A DNA stretch of 64,000 nucleotides from Chromatiaceae bacterium (lineage in GTDB: Bacteria; Pseudomonadota; Gammaproteobacteria; Chromatiales; Chromatiaceae). The notes beneath the pieces were generated by a model. That model had not been told where the DNA came from, did no database searches, and was given only the letters and a program-made list of their open reading frames with translations. Positions 32,375 to 46,401 of this stretch are shown here, in pieces. The DNA lies in contig CP037918.1 of assembly GCA_019356535.1 (NCBI GenBank), positions 1,830,315 to 1,894,314 on the forward strand, read 5' to 3'. Each line of letters begins with the position of its first letter. Position 1 is the first letter of the stretch. A program made the position numbers and the translations under genes.

Positions 32375-33586
32375 TCAGCCGGCTTCGACGAGCACGCCGT
32401 CGCGACGGAACATGTCGCGGATGCCGCGCACCGCCTGCCGGGTGCGGTGTTCGTTCTCGATCAATCCGAAGCGCACGTGGTCGTCGCCGAATTCGCCAAA
32501 GCCAACACCCGGCGAAACCGCCACCTTGGCTTCCTTGAGCAGCTTCTTGGAAAACTCCAGCGAGCCCATCTCGCGATACGGCTCGGGGATGGGCGCCCAC
32601 ACGAACATGGTCGCCTTGGGCTTTTCGATATGCCAGCCGATGTTGGCCAGGCCGTCGCAGAGCACGTCACGGCGGCGCTGGTACATGCTGCGGATCTCCT
32701 CGACGCAGTCCTGCGGACCTTCGAGCGCGGTGATCGCCGCCACCTGAATGGGCGTGAACATGCCGTAGTCCAGGTAGGACTTGATGCGCGCCAGAGCGGC
32801 GACCAGTGTCTTGTTGCCGACCATGAAGCCGACTCGCCAGCCCGGCATGTTGTAGCTCTTCGACAGCGAGAAGAACTCGACCGCAATGTCCTCGGCACCC
32901 GGCACCTGCAGGATGGACGGCGCCTGGTAGCCGTCGAACACGATGTCGGCATAGGCCAGATCCTGCACCACCCAGATGCCATGTTCCTTGGCGATGGCGA
33001 TCACCCGCTCGAAGAACGCCAGGTCCACGCACTCGGTGGTGGGGTTGCCCGGGTAGTTGAGCACCAGCATCTTGGGCCGCGGCCAAGACTCGCGGATGGC
33101 GTTCTCCAGCGACTCGAAGAAGTCGTGCTCGGCATTCACCGGCACATGCCGCACGTCGGCGCCGGCGATGATGAAACCGTAGGGATGAATGGGATAAGCC
33201 GGGTTGGGCACCAGCACCGAGTCGCCCGGCCCCATGCAGGCCAGCGCCAGATGCGCCAGCCCTTCCTTGGAGCCGATGGTGACGATGGCCTGCGTCTCCG
33301 GGTCCAGGTCCACGTCGTAGCGCCGCTTGTACCAGTTGCAGATGGCGCGGCGCAGACGCGGAATGCCCTTGGACATCGAATAGCGGTGCGTATCGCGGCG
33401 CTGCGCGGCCTCGACCAGCTTGTCCACGATGTGCTGCGGCGTGGGCTGGTCGGGGTTGCCCATGCCGAAGTCGATGATATCCTCACCCCGCGCGCGCGCC
33501 GCCGCCTTGAGCTCGTTCACGATGGCGAACACATAGGGCGGCAGACGTTGGATACGATGGAATTCTTCCATTTCGCGGGACGGCAC
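32375..33586 (-). CDS. alaC: Alanine aminotransferase AlaC
   Basis: The 403-residue PLP enzyme transfers amino groups between alanine and 2-oxoglutarate. It is very similar in pattern to E. coli Ala[43 protein letters not shown], and the PLP lysine in [16 protein letters not shown] chose GTG 33586, which has GCGAGG just upstream; ATG 33571 is an alternative without a clear site. The hom gene follows 28 bp downstream. Confidence 0.92.
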   Translation of the reverse strand: MPSREMEEFHRIQRLPPYVFAIVNELKAAARARGEDIIDFGMGNPDQPTPQHIVDKLVEAAQRRDTHRYSMSKGIPRLRRAICNWYKRRYDVDLDPETQAIVTIGSKEGLAHLALACMGPGDSVLVPNPAYPIHPYGFIIAGADVRHVPVNAEHDFFESLENAIRESWPRPKMLVLNYPGNPTTECVDLAFFERVIAIAKEHGIWVVQDLAYADIVFDGYQAPSILQVPGAEDIAVEFFSLSKSYNMPGWRVGFMVGNKTLVAALARIKSYLDYGMFTPIQVAAITALEGPQDCVEEIRSMYQRRRDVLCDGLANIGWHIEKPKATMFVWAPIPEPYREMGSLEFSKKLLKEAKVAVSPGVGFGEFGDDHVRFGLIENEHRTRQAVRGIRDMFRRDGVLVEAG

Positions 33587-33694
33587 GGGAACCTCGCATG
33601 GCAGACGAAAAGCAAGCCCGTAACGCTACTGAGGGCCACCGAAATTGTCAATGAACCCTCTGCTCCACTCCCCCTGGCAAGGAGACCCCGCCCT

Positions 33695-34078
33695 ATGAAG
33701 ATGGTGCTCGACGATGCCGGCGGCCTCAACCTGATCGGCGCCTATGCGCCTGGCGAGGCGCGCATCCACGGCGAAACCTACCCGACCAGCCTGCTGGTGT
33801 GGCCCCGGCGCATCGTCACTGACTGTCCCGTTACCTCGATCGACACGCTGGACGCTGCTGCCCTGACGCCCATCCTCGAGGGCGCCCCCGAGGTCCTGGT
33901 GATCGGCACCGGGGAGCGTCAGCGTTTCCCCGACCCGGCGGTGCTCGCCCCGCTGATGACGGCCCGCATCGGCTGCGAGATCATGGACAACGCCGCAGCC
34001 TGCCGCACCTTCAATATCCTGCTTGCCGAAGGCCGCGAGGCCGCGCTGCTGTTGCTGGCCGAGCCCGTCGCAGACTGA
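33695..34078 (+). CDS. Mth938/DUF498 domain protein
   Basis: The 127-residue protein is a single Mth938-like domain. Typical elements are SLLVWPRRIV, the IGTGERQRFP turn and GCEIMDNAAACRTFNIL. The family is widespread but its molecular role in bacteria is unknown. AAGGAGA lies ten bases before the ATG. It is divergent from alaC and 9 bp ahead of mltF, so the two are probably one transcript. Confidence 0.85.
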   Translation: MKMVLDDAGGLNLIGAYAPGEARIHGETYPTSLLVWPRRIVTDCPVTSIDTLDAAALTPILEGAPEVLVIGTGERQRFPDPAVLAPLMTARIGCEIMDNAAACRTFNILLAEGREAALLLLAEPVAD

Positions 34079-34087
34079 ATCCTGCCG

Positions 34088-35524
34088 ATGCGCTGGCGCC
34101 GAATCGTCCTGCTGTTGATCCCGTTGCTCGCGCTGGCCGGCCAGATCGCTGCGCTGGTGCTCGCATCGCAGCACCAGACCGATCCGCTGGCACGCCTGCT
34201 CGGCCGCGGCGAGCTGATCGTGGTCACCCGCGAGTCACCCAGCACCTGGTACCCCGGGGTCGAAGGTGCCACCGGCCCCGAACACGATCTGGTCGAGGGC
34301 TTTGCCCAGGAACTGGGTGTGCACGCGCGCTTCGTGGTGGTGAACGACATCGATCGCCTGCTGGCCATGACCCGCCAGGGCGCGGTGCACATGGCCGCAG
34401 CGGGCTTGACCATCACCCCCGAGCGCCAGCGCACCCTGCATTTCTCGGTCTCGTACCAGCAGGTGAGCGAACAGCTCGTCTACCGTCGCGGCGACCGGCG
34501 CCCGCGCACGCTCGACGACATCCCGCCCTTTGCCATCCAGGTGATCGCCGGCTCGGCCCACGAAGAGACACTGAGGCGACTGCGTGAGCGACATCCCGCC
34601 CTGCAGTGGATCGCGCGGCACCATATCGGCCTCCACACCCTGCTCGAAGGCGTGGAAGCAGGAAACGTCCGCTTTACCGTAACCAACAGCAACGAACTGC
34701 TGCTGGCCAGCCGCATCTACCGCCACCTCGCCCCGGCCTTCGAACTGCGCAGCGACGCCGCACTGGCCTGGGCCTTCCCCACCTTCGGCAGCAACGCCCT
34801 GCGCCAGGCCGCTGACCGCTACCTGCAACGCATCCGCACGAACGGCACGCTGCAACGCCTGCTCGAGCACTACTATGGCCACGCCGGGCGGCTCAATTTC
34901 GTGGACAAGCGCGCCTTCCAGCGTCACCTGCGTGAACGCCTGCCGGCGCTACGCCCCTTCTTCGAACAGGCGGAGCGCCAGACCGGCATCGACTGGCGCC
35001 TGCTCGCCGCCATCGCCTACCAGGAATCACACTGGAACCCGAAGGCCGTCTCGCCCACCGGGGTGCGCGGGGTGATGATGCTCACCCACGACACCGCCCG
35101 CCTGCTCGGCGTGAGTGACCGCGTCGATCCGCAGCAGAGCATCCTCGGCGGTGCGCGTTACCTGCGCATCGTGGAGGAAAAGATACCGGAGCGCATTACC
35201 GAACCCGACCGCCTGTGGCTGACGCTCGCAGGCTACAACATCGGCTTCGGCCATCTCGAGGACGCACGCATCCTCACCCAGAAGGCCGGTGACGACCCCG
35301 ACCGCTGGTCGGCGGTGCGCCAGCACCTGCCGCGACTGAACCGCAAGAAACTGGCCGGACAGCTGCGCTACGGCAACGCCAATGGCGTGCAGGCGGTGGA
35401 ATACGTGGAAAACATCCGCAACTACTATGACCTGCTGGTGTGGTACGACAACCACCCGGAGGATCTGACGATCCAGGAGGCACGCAGCCGGGTTCAATCC
35501 TCGCCGTCGCACTCCGCCAGGTGA
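34088..35524 (+). CDS. mltF: Membrane-bound lytic murein transglycosylase F
   Basis: MltF cleaves peptidoglycan glycan strands. The 478-residue protein has an N-terminal membrane segment (about 6-26), a solute-binding-like domain (GELIVVTRESPSTWYPG to about residue 270) and a C-terminal SLT domain. The catalytic glutamate is in AIAYQESHWNPKA, followed by GVRGVMMLTHDTA and AGYNIGFGHLEDAR. Its last 31 bp overlap the end of pgi, which is on the other strand. Confidence 0.94.
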   Translation: MRWRRIVLLLIPLLALAGQIAALVLASQHQTDPLARLLGRGELIVVTRESPSTWYPGVEGATGPEHDLVEGFAQELGVHARFVVVNDIDRLLAMTRQGAVHMAAAGLTITPERQRTLHFSVSYQQVSEQLVYRRGDRRPRTLDDIPPFAIQVIAGSAHEETLRRLRERHPALQWIARHHIGLHTLLEGVEAGNVRFTVTNSNELLLASRIYRHLAPAFELRSDAALAWAFPTFGSNALRQAADRYLQRIRTNGTLQRLLEHYYGHAGRLNFVDKRAFQRHLRERLPALRPFFEQAERQTGIDWRLLAAIAYQESHWNPKAVSPTGVRGVMMLTHDTARLLGVSDRVDPQQSILGGARYLRIVEEKIPERITEPDRLWLTLAGYNIGFGHLEDARILTQKAGDDPDRWSAVRQHLPRLNRKKLAGQLRYGNANGVQAVEYVENIRNYYDLLVWYDNHPEDLTIQEARSRVQSSPSHSAR

Positions 35525-37161
35525 TAGCGGCGCACCAGCGAGGCGGTGGAACAGTCCACATCCGGTGAGCCACTGATGTCCTGGAAGCCCTGGAGGATGT
35601 GACCGGCGAGCTGCTTGCCCAGCTCAACCCCCCACTGGTCGAAGGAGTCCACGCCCCAGACGATGCCCTGCACGAACACCTTGTGCTCGTAGAGCGCGAT
35701 CAGCGAACCCAGGATGCGCGGGGTAAGGCGGTCGAACACCAGCATGTTGCTCGGCCGGTTGCCCGGAAACACGCGGTGCGGCAACAGCGCGCGAATACGC
35801 GCCTCATCGAGACCCACAGCCTCCATCTCGGCGCGGGCCTCGGCCTCGGTGCGGCCACGCATCAGCGCCTGCGCCTGAGCGAAACAGTTGGCGACCAGCT
35901 TCTCGTGGTGCCCGGGTAGATCGTAATGACTGCACAGGGGCAGGATGAAATCGACCGGGATCAGGCGCGTGCCCTGGTGCAGCAACTGGAAGAAGGAATG
36001 TTGCGCATCGGTGCCCACCGCGCCCCAGATCACGGGCCCGGTGTGGTAGTTCACCGGCTGCCCGTTGCGGGTCACGCGTTTGCCGTTGCTCTCCATGTCG
36101 AGCTGCTGCAGAAAGGCCGGCAGGTGCATGAGGTGCTGGTAGTAGGGCACCACCGCGTGCGAATCGCAGCCGCCGAAATTGAGATACCAGATGCCCAGCA
36201 GGGCCAGCACGATGGGCAGGTTGCGCTCGGGCGGGGCCTCGACGAAATGCTCGTCCATGTCGTGCGCACCGGCCAGCAGTTCCTCGAAGCGATCCATGCC
36301 CACGGCCAGGGCGATCGGCAGGCCGATGCTCGACCACAGCGAATAGCGCCCACCGACCCAGTCCCAGAACTCGAACATGTTGTGCACGTCGATGCCGAAG
36401 GCACGCACCGCCTGGGTGTTGGTCGAGACCGCCACGAAGTGCCGCGCCACCGCCTCGTCATTGTGCAGACGATCGAGCAGCCAGCGTCTTGCCGACTCCG
36501 CGTTGGTGAGCGTGTCCTGGGTGGTGAAGGTCTTGGAAGCGACCACGAACAGGGTGGTCGCCGGATCCAGGTGCTGCAAGGTGCTGGCCAGGTGTGTGCC
36601 GTCGATGTTGGACACGAAGTGCACCCGCAGATCGTCGCGCTGGTAGGGCCGCAGCGCCTCGCAGACCATCTTCGGCCCCAGGCTGGATCCGCCGATGCCG
36701 ATGTTCACCACGTCACGGATCGGCTGGCCGGTATAGCCCAGCCAGCGCCCGGCGCGCACGTCTTCCGAAAAGGTGCGCATACGCGAGAGCACCGAACGGA
36801 TCGCCGGCATCACATCGCGCCCCTCGTGGCGGTAGTCGCGGTAGCCGATATTGCGCAGCGCCATGTGCAGCACGGCGCGCCCCTCGGTGGTGTTGACCTT
36901 CTCGCCACGCAGCAGGCGGTTGCCCCAGCGCGACAGTTCAGCGGCCTCGGCGAGATCGATGAGCAGGCGCATCGCTTTCTCATCGATCAGATTTTTGGAA
37001 TAATCGAGGTTTATGCCGCAAGCTGACAGGCTGTACCGCTCACAGCGTTGCGGATCCCGGGCGAACAGGTCCCGCATGCGAATACCCCTCAGCGACTGCC
37101 AGTGGCGCTCGAGCGCCTTCCATTCCTTCGTCTGGTCGATGAGTCCCTTGTCTTTCTGCAT
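35494..37161 (-). CDS. pgi: Glucose-6-phosphate isomerase
   Basis: Pgi interconverts glucose 6-phosphate and fructose 6-phosphate. The 555-residue protein shows the substrate-binding segments IGIGGSSLGPKMV, SKTFTTQDTLTNAESAR, GGRYSLWSSIGLP and the C-terminal QWGVELGKQLA. Length matches E. coli Pgi (549). It is divergent from ppc and converges on mltF with a 31-bp overlap. Confidence 0.96.
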   Translation of the reverse strand: MQKDKGLIDQTKEWKALERHWQSLRGIRMRDLFARDPQRCERYSLSACGINLDYSKNLIDEKAMRLLIDLAEAAELSRWGNRLLRGEKVNTTEGRAVLHMALRNIGYRDYRHEGRDVMPAIRSVLSRMRTFSEDVRAGRWLGYTGQPIRDVVNIGIGGSSLGPKMVCEALRPYQRDDLRVHFVSNIDGTHLASTLQHLDPATTLFVVASKTFTTQDTLTNAESARRWLLDRLHNDEAVARHFVAVSTNTQAVRAFGIDVHNMFEFWDWVGGRYSLWSSIGLPIALAVGMDRFEELLAGAHDMDEHFVEAPPERNLPIVLALLGIWYLNFGGCDSHAVVPYYQHLMHLPAFLQQLDMESNGKRVTRNGQPVNYHTGPVIWGAVGTDAQHSFFQLLHQGTRLIPVDFILPLCSHYDLPGHHEKLVANCFAQAQALMRGRTEAEARAEMEAVGLDEARIRALLPHRVFPGNRPSNMLVFDRLTPRILGSLIALYEHKVFVQGIVWGVDSFDQWGVELGKQLAGHILQGFQDISGSPDVDCSTASLVRRYHLAECDGED

Positions 37162-37252
37162 GACGGGCGCCTGAGTGCGATGCTCCCTTGAGTGGGAGCC
37201 GAGTATATCAACGCCCAGTCACGATGTGAGACAAGCAACTGGAGTTTTCCCG

Positions 37253-40072
<2,820 letters not shown>

Positions 40073-40081
40073 GGACGGGCA

Positions 40082-43672
<3,591 letters not shown>

Positions 43673-44061
43673 GATCGGGGACAGCACCGGTTGGGGACGG
43701 GGGCCAAGAGGATACCCCCTCGGGAGGCGAGGCCCAAGGGCGGCCCGCACCCAGTAAGCCAAAGGAGGAAACCACCTAGGACGCACAGGACGCGAAGGCT
43801 CCAGGCGCCCTGACACCGCACCACATCCGCTTGCAGGGCCTGGGATCAGCGCCCGCTTGCGGACACTGCCAGATCAACCCCTCCCCCGCTCGCGAGACGG
43901 CCAATCAACTCCTCCCCCGCACGCGGGGGAGGCCGGGAGGGGGCAAACCGCAAAGTCTGTGAGAGTGGCGTCCTCGCCGCAAACGGACCACCCTCCGGGT
44001 ACATTTGAGGAAACAGCATTGGCGGCATATGCTCAAGCCCATGTCACATGAGGACACCCGC
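43673..44061. repeat. Gene-free region between dnaE and vapB with palindromic repeats
   Basis: No gene is seen in these 389 bp. Two copies of the GC-rich palindromic repeat family lie at about 43877-43900 (degenerate) and 43911-43945 (CCCCGCACGCGGGG core). A trace of the CACGAAGG-type repeat (AGGACGCACAGGACGCGAAGG-like) is at about 43777-43800. The dnaE promoter should lie here but no clear -10/-35 pair was found. Confidence 0.6.
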
Positions 44062-44295
44062 ATGGCCACAGATGAACGTCGCGTGCGCCTGTTCCGCAAC
44101 GGTCGCAACCAGGCCCTGCGCATTCCTCGCGAATTCGAACTCGAAGGAGACGAGGCAATCATCCGCAAGGAAGGTGACCGCCTGATCGTGGAACCCGTCC
44201 GCAAGGGCCGACTGCTGGCCACCCTCGCCCCCCTCGAAGAACCCTTCCCCGACATCGACGAAGACCTGCCGCCCCTCGACGACGTGACCTTGTGA
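44062..44295 (+). CDS. vapB: VapB-type antitoxin
   Basis: The 77-residue protein has an AbrB-like SpoVT DNA-binding start (RVRLFRNGRNQALRIPREFELEGDEAIIRKEGDRLIVEP) and an acidic C-terminal tail (about 60-77) that would bind the toxin. It fits type II VapB antitoxins, which also repress their own operon. ATG 44062 has AGG eight bases upstream; ATG 44041 in the same frame is an alternative. The VapC reading frame begins inside its last codons. Confidence 0.85.
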   Translation: MATDERRVRLFRNGRNQALRIPREFELEGDEAIIRKEGDRLIVEPVRKGRLLATLAPLEEPFPDIDEDLPPLDDVTL

Positions 44296-44714
44296 ACTGA
44301 TCACCCGCCTGGCTGCTGGACACCAATATCCTTTCCGACCTGATCCGCCACCCGCAGGGCGTTATCGCCGAACGAATCGCCGGGGTCGGAGAAGACGCTG
44401 TCTGCACCAGCATCGTCGTCGCTGCCGAGCTTCGCTATGGCGCTGTCAAATCCGGATCGACGAAACTTTCCGAGCGCGTCGAACTGCTGCTCTCTGCCCT
44501 GGAAATCCTGCCGCTCGAACCACCCGCCGACCGGGAGTACGCCAGGCTGCGCCACCACCTGGACCGACAAGGCACGCCGATCGGCCCCAATGACCTGCTG
44601 ATCGCCGCCCAGGCCTTGGCAACGGACCTGACAGTCGTTACCGCGAATACCCGGGAATTCACGCGCGTTCCGGGCCTGAAGACGGAAAACTGGCTCGAAG
44701 AACCACCGGTTTGA
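44292..44714 (+). pseudogene. vapC: VapC-type PIN toxin with an early stop codon
   Basis: From about 44301 the frame encodes a full PIN-domain ribonuclease (WLLDTNILSDLIRHPQG ... VVAAELRYG ... PIGPNDLLIAAQALATDL). The acidic residues D (LLDTN), E (AAELR) and D (PNDLL) are all present, and the end (stop 44712-44714) is normal. However, the natural start, GTG 44292 overlapping the vapB stop, is followed two codons later by TGA (44298-44300). No ATG, GTG or TTG start exists after that stop before the active-site aspartate; only CTG codons at 44313 and 44316. The toxin is therefore probably dead, or uses a rare CTG start, or the base call is wrong. Confidence 0.7.
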
Positions 44715-44810
44715 ATGCCCTCCCGTGCGCGGCGAGATCGGAGGTTTCCGAAGCCCGCCCGGTAGCCAAACCAAAGGGGAAACCGCAAAGAACGCGACAG
44801 GTTCTAGGCG

Positions 44811-44882
44811 TAGTAACGACCAAGCTGTGCGGCGCAAACGAAGCGCAGCGTAGTTTGCGTCCGAACGAGCGCATTGTTAGCC
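44811..44882 (-). repeat. attC-like recombination site of the integron cassette
   Basis: Read on the minus strand, a 72-bp imperfect palindrome begins with GGCTAAC (44882-44876, R''-like) and ends with GTTACTA (44817-44811, R'-like). Inner arms CGCAAAC/GTTTGCG pair around a 13-nt loop. The stop codon of the GIY-YIG gene is the TAA inside GGCTAAC, as in many gene cassettes. The outer motifs are not perfect to the RYYYAAC/GTTRRRY consensus. Confidence 0.68.
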
Positions 44883-45505
44883 ACGCTGTATATTCCAAGG
44901 TGGATTATATGCATGAATAAGCTCCCTTTCTAATGACTCAATCGCCACCTCAGACTCCATCTCGTGCAACCATAAGGTAACTTCATTTTTTTCTGCGGTG
45001 ATTCTTGCATTCAGATGACAGTTAGTAGCTTGGCCATCTAAATAACAATTTTTGGGGTGAATTTTTCCGTAACCCTGGTTTACTCGTTTTTTCATCGAAT
45101 CTTTGCAGCGACCAATGTATTTCAGTTCATCGCCCGCAATATATGCATATACACCCTTACTTTCCAAGTAAGCCGTATCTGCGATTTTAAAGATTGAATA
45201 AGTAAGATCCCCGTATTTATTGAGAAATCGCTTATAGAAACTATCCCCAGAATTTTTTAGGTCTTTCAGAAACTCACCCAGCGGCTTCTCAAGAGAATTA
45301 GAATACCTCTCTATAACTTCCTCTTTAAATTTCGCGTAACACCTATGCTCTAGCGTCTGCGCGACAGTTTTGTTGTTTTTATGGATAAATATATCCCGAT
45401 ACGAACTTCCTTCGAACACTAGGGCGACCCGAAAGAACTCGTATTCGTTCTCTCTATCTCCACAGCTTAACTTCATGCTTCAACGGTCATATTCAAGTGG
45501 CTAAC
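44817..45505 (-). mobile_element. Single integron gene cassette
   Basis: The cassette runs from the crossover triplet of GTTAGCC (minus strand, 45505-45499) to that of GTTACTA (44817-44811), about 690 bp, with one gene and its attC-like site. Low GC content against a high-GC chromosome and the adjacent intI remnant support this reading. Next to it on the left is ordinary chromosomal DNA, so only one cassette remains. Confidence 0.7.
44877..45476 (-). CDS. GIY-YIG nuclease-like protein, integron cassette gene
   Basis: The 199-residue protein has a C-terminal GIY-YIG-like domain from about 105: GVYAYIAGDELKYIGRCKDSMKKRVNQGYG, with a glutamate-bearing helix near SLERELIHAYNPPWN, the usual final element of the fold. 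The N-terminal half is of unknown type. The gene is clearly lower in GC than its neighbours. It reads away from the broken intI, starts 23 bp after the GTTAGCC crossover site and ends inside an attC-like site, the normal layout of a gene cassette. A role in DNA cleavage is likely from the fold; the target is unknown. Confidence 0.78.
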   Translation of the reverse strand: MKLSCGDRENEYEFFRVALVFEGSSYRDIFIHKNNKTVAQTLEHRCYAKFKEEVIERYSNSLEKPLGEFLKDLKNSGDSFYKRFLNKYGDLTYSIFKIADTAYLESKGVYAYIAGDELKYIGRCKDSMKKRVNQGYGKIHPKNCYLDGQATNCHLNARITAEKNEVTLWLHEMESEVAIESLERELIHAYNPPWNIQRG

Positions 45506-45563
45506 AGGTGATTATGTGGCTGGCACGAATATCGTGATATGTGGCTGGCGCCAATATTGCGAT
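45499..45563. repeat. attI-like site: crossover core plus two tandem 25-bp repeats
   Basis: The core GTTAGCC (minus strand) lies at 45505-45499. Next to it, two directly adjacent 25-bp repeats (45514-45538 and 45539-45563, ATGTGGCTGGC...GAT) match at 21 of 25 positions. The class 1 attI site also has a core with nearby direct repeats bound by IntI, so the layout fits. The sequence itself is not that of attI1. Confidence 0.55.
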
Positions 45564-45590
45564 ATGCGACCATTTGTTCTATACTTGTTC
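45557..45590 (+). promoter_or_regulatory. intI promoter with overlapping LexA-like box
   Basis: TTGCGA (45557-45562), a 17-bp spacer and TATACT (45580-45585) form a good sigma-70 promoter facing intI. The box GTTCTATACTTGTTC (45576-45590), a GTTC-N7-GTTC repeat, covers the -10. Together with TCCAT it differs by one base from the boxes before imuA and dnaE2. SOS control of integron integrases is well known. Confidence 0.72.
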
Positions 45591-45622
45591 TCCATCGATC
45601 CGACACACACGGAGGTTTGCCC

Positions 45623-46352
45623 ATGTCCGACCAAGCATCTGCCCCGGAAGGCCCTCGCGTAGCACGCTTCTGGCGCGCCTATCTCGAGACACTGCGCTTG
45701 TTCCGTGTTCCCGAGCGCGCCTGCCCCTAGTATCGACGCTATGTGGAGGCGTTCATGCAGGCCCATCCGGGTGTTCGCCTGCGTGAGCATACGACGGAGA
45801 CGGTCATCCACTGGCTGGAGGCGCAGGGGCGCAATCCGCTGGTGCCCGATTGGCAACTTCGTCAGCAGGCCGATGCCTTGCGTTTGCTGTTTGCCCATCA
45901 CCTGCGCCTGGAATGGGCCAAGACGTTCGATTGGAATGGGTGGATGCAGGGCAGCAAAGGGCTGGAGGCTAACCACCCTACCTTGGCGCGGTCGAGCGAC
46001 ATGATCGAGAAGGCGGTGGCTGCGACGGACAATTCGCTGGGTGCACGCTTTCCGGCGCTGTACCGCCGTTTTCTGACCCTGGTGCGGTCGCGCGGGTATT
46101 CGGTGAACACCGAGAAGGCCTATCTCGGCTGGATAAACCGTTACCTGTTGTTCCATAAGGACAAGGATCCCTTTGTCGGCACCGAACAGGCGGTAGGTTC
46201 CTTTTTAGAATATCTGGCACTGAAACGCAAAGTAGCCAGCACCACCCAAGCGCAGGCATTGAATGCGCTGGTGTTCCTGTTCGCGCAGGTGCTGAAGAAA
46301 CCACTGGGCGACATCGGCCCCTTTCTCCGAGCCAACCGACCGCGGCACCTAA
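45623..46352 (+). pseudogene. Integron-type tyrosine recombinase IntI, broken
   Basis: The frame starts at ATG 45623 (MSDQASAPEG), meets an amber TAG at 45728-45730 and continues in the same frame to about 46350. Residues after about 130 match the integrase SAM-like domain (YSVNTEKAYLGWINRYLLFHK ... TTQAQALNALVFLFAQVLKKPLGDI ... ANRPRHL), close to the pattern of integron integrases. A roughly 130-residue N-terminal extension precedes it. The catalytic C-terminal domain (R...HxxR...Y) is missing: the similarity stops just before the radical SAM gene. It cannot be an active enzyme. Confidence 0.8.
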
Positions 46353-46401
46353 TGGCGGTTGTCGGGCTGAAGCCCGTAGGCCTCGATGAGCATTCGGGGC
46401 G

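Noticed and set aside
45512-46156. A 214-codon open frame opposite intI
   Set aside because: It is the shadow of the intI frame; the intI strand carries recognisable integrase segments and a promoter.
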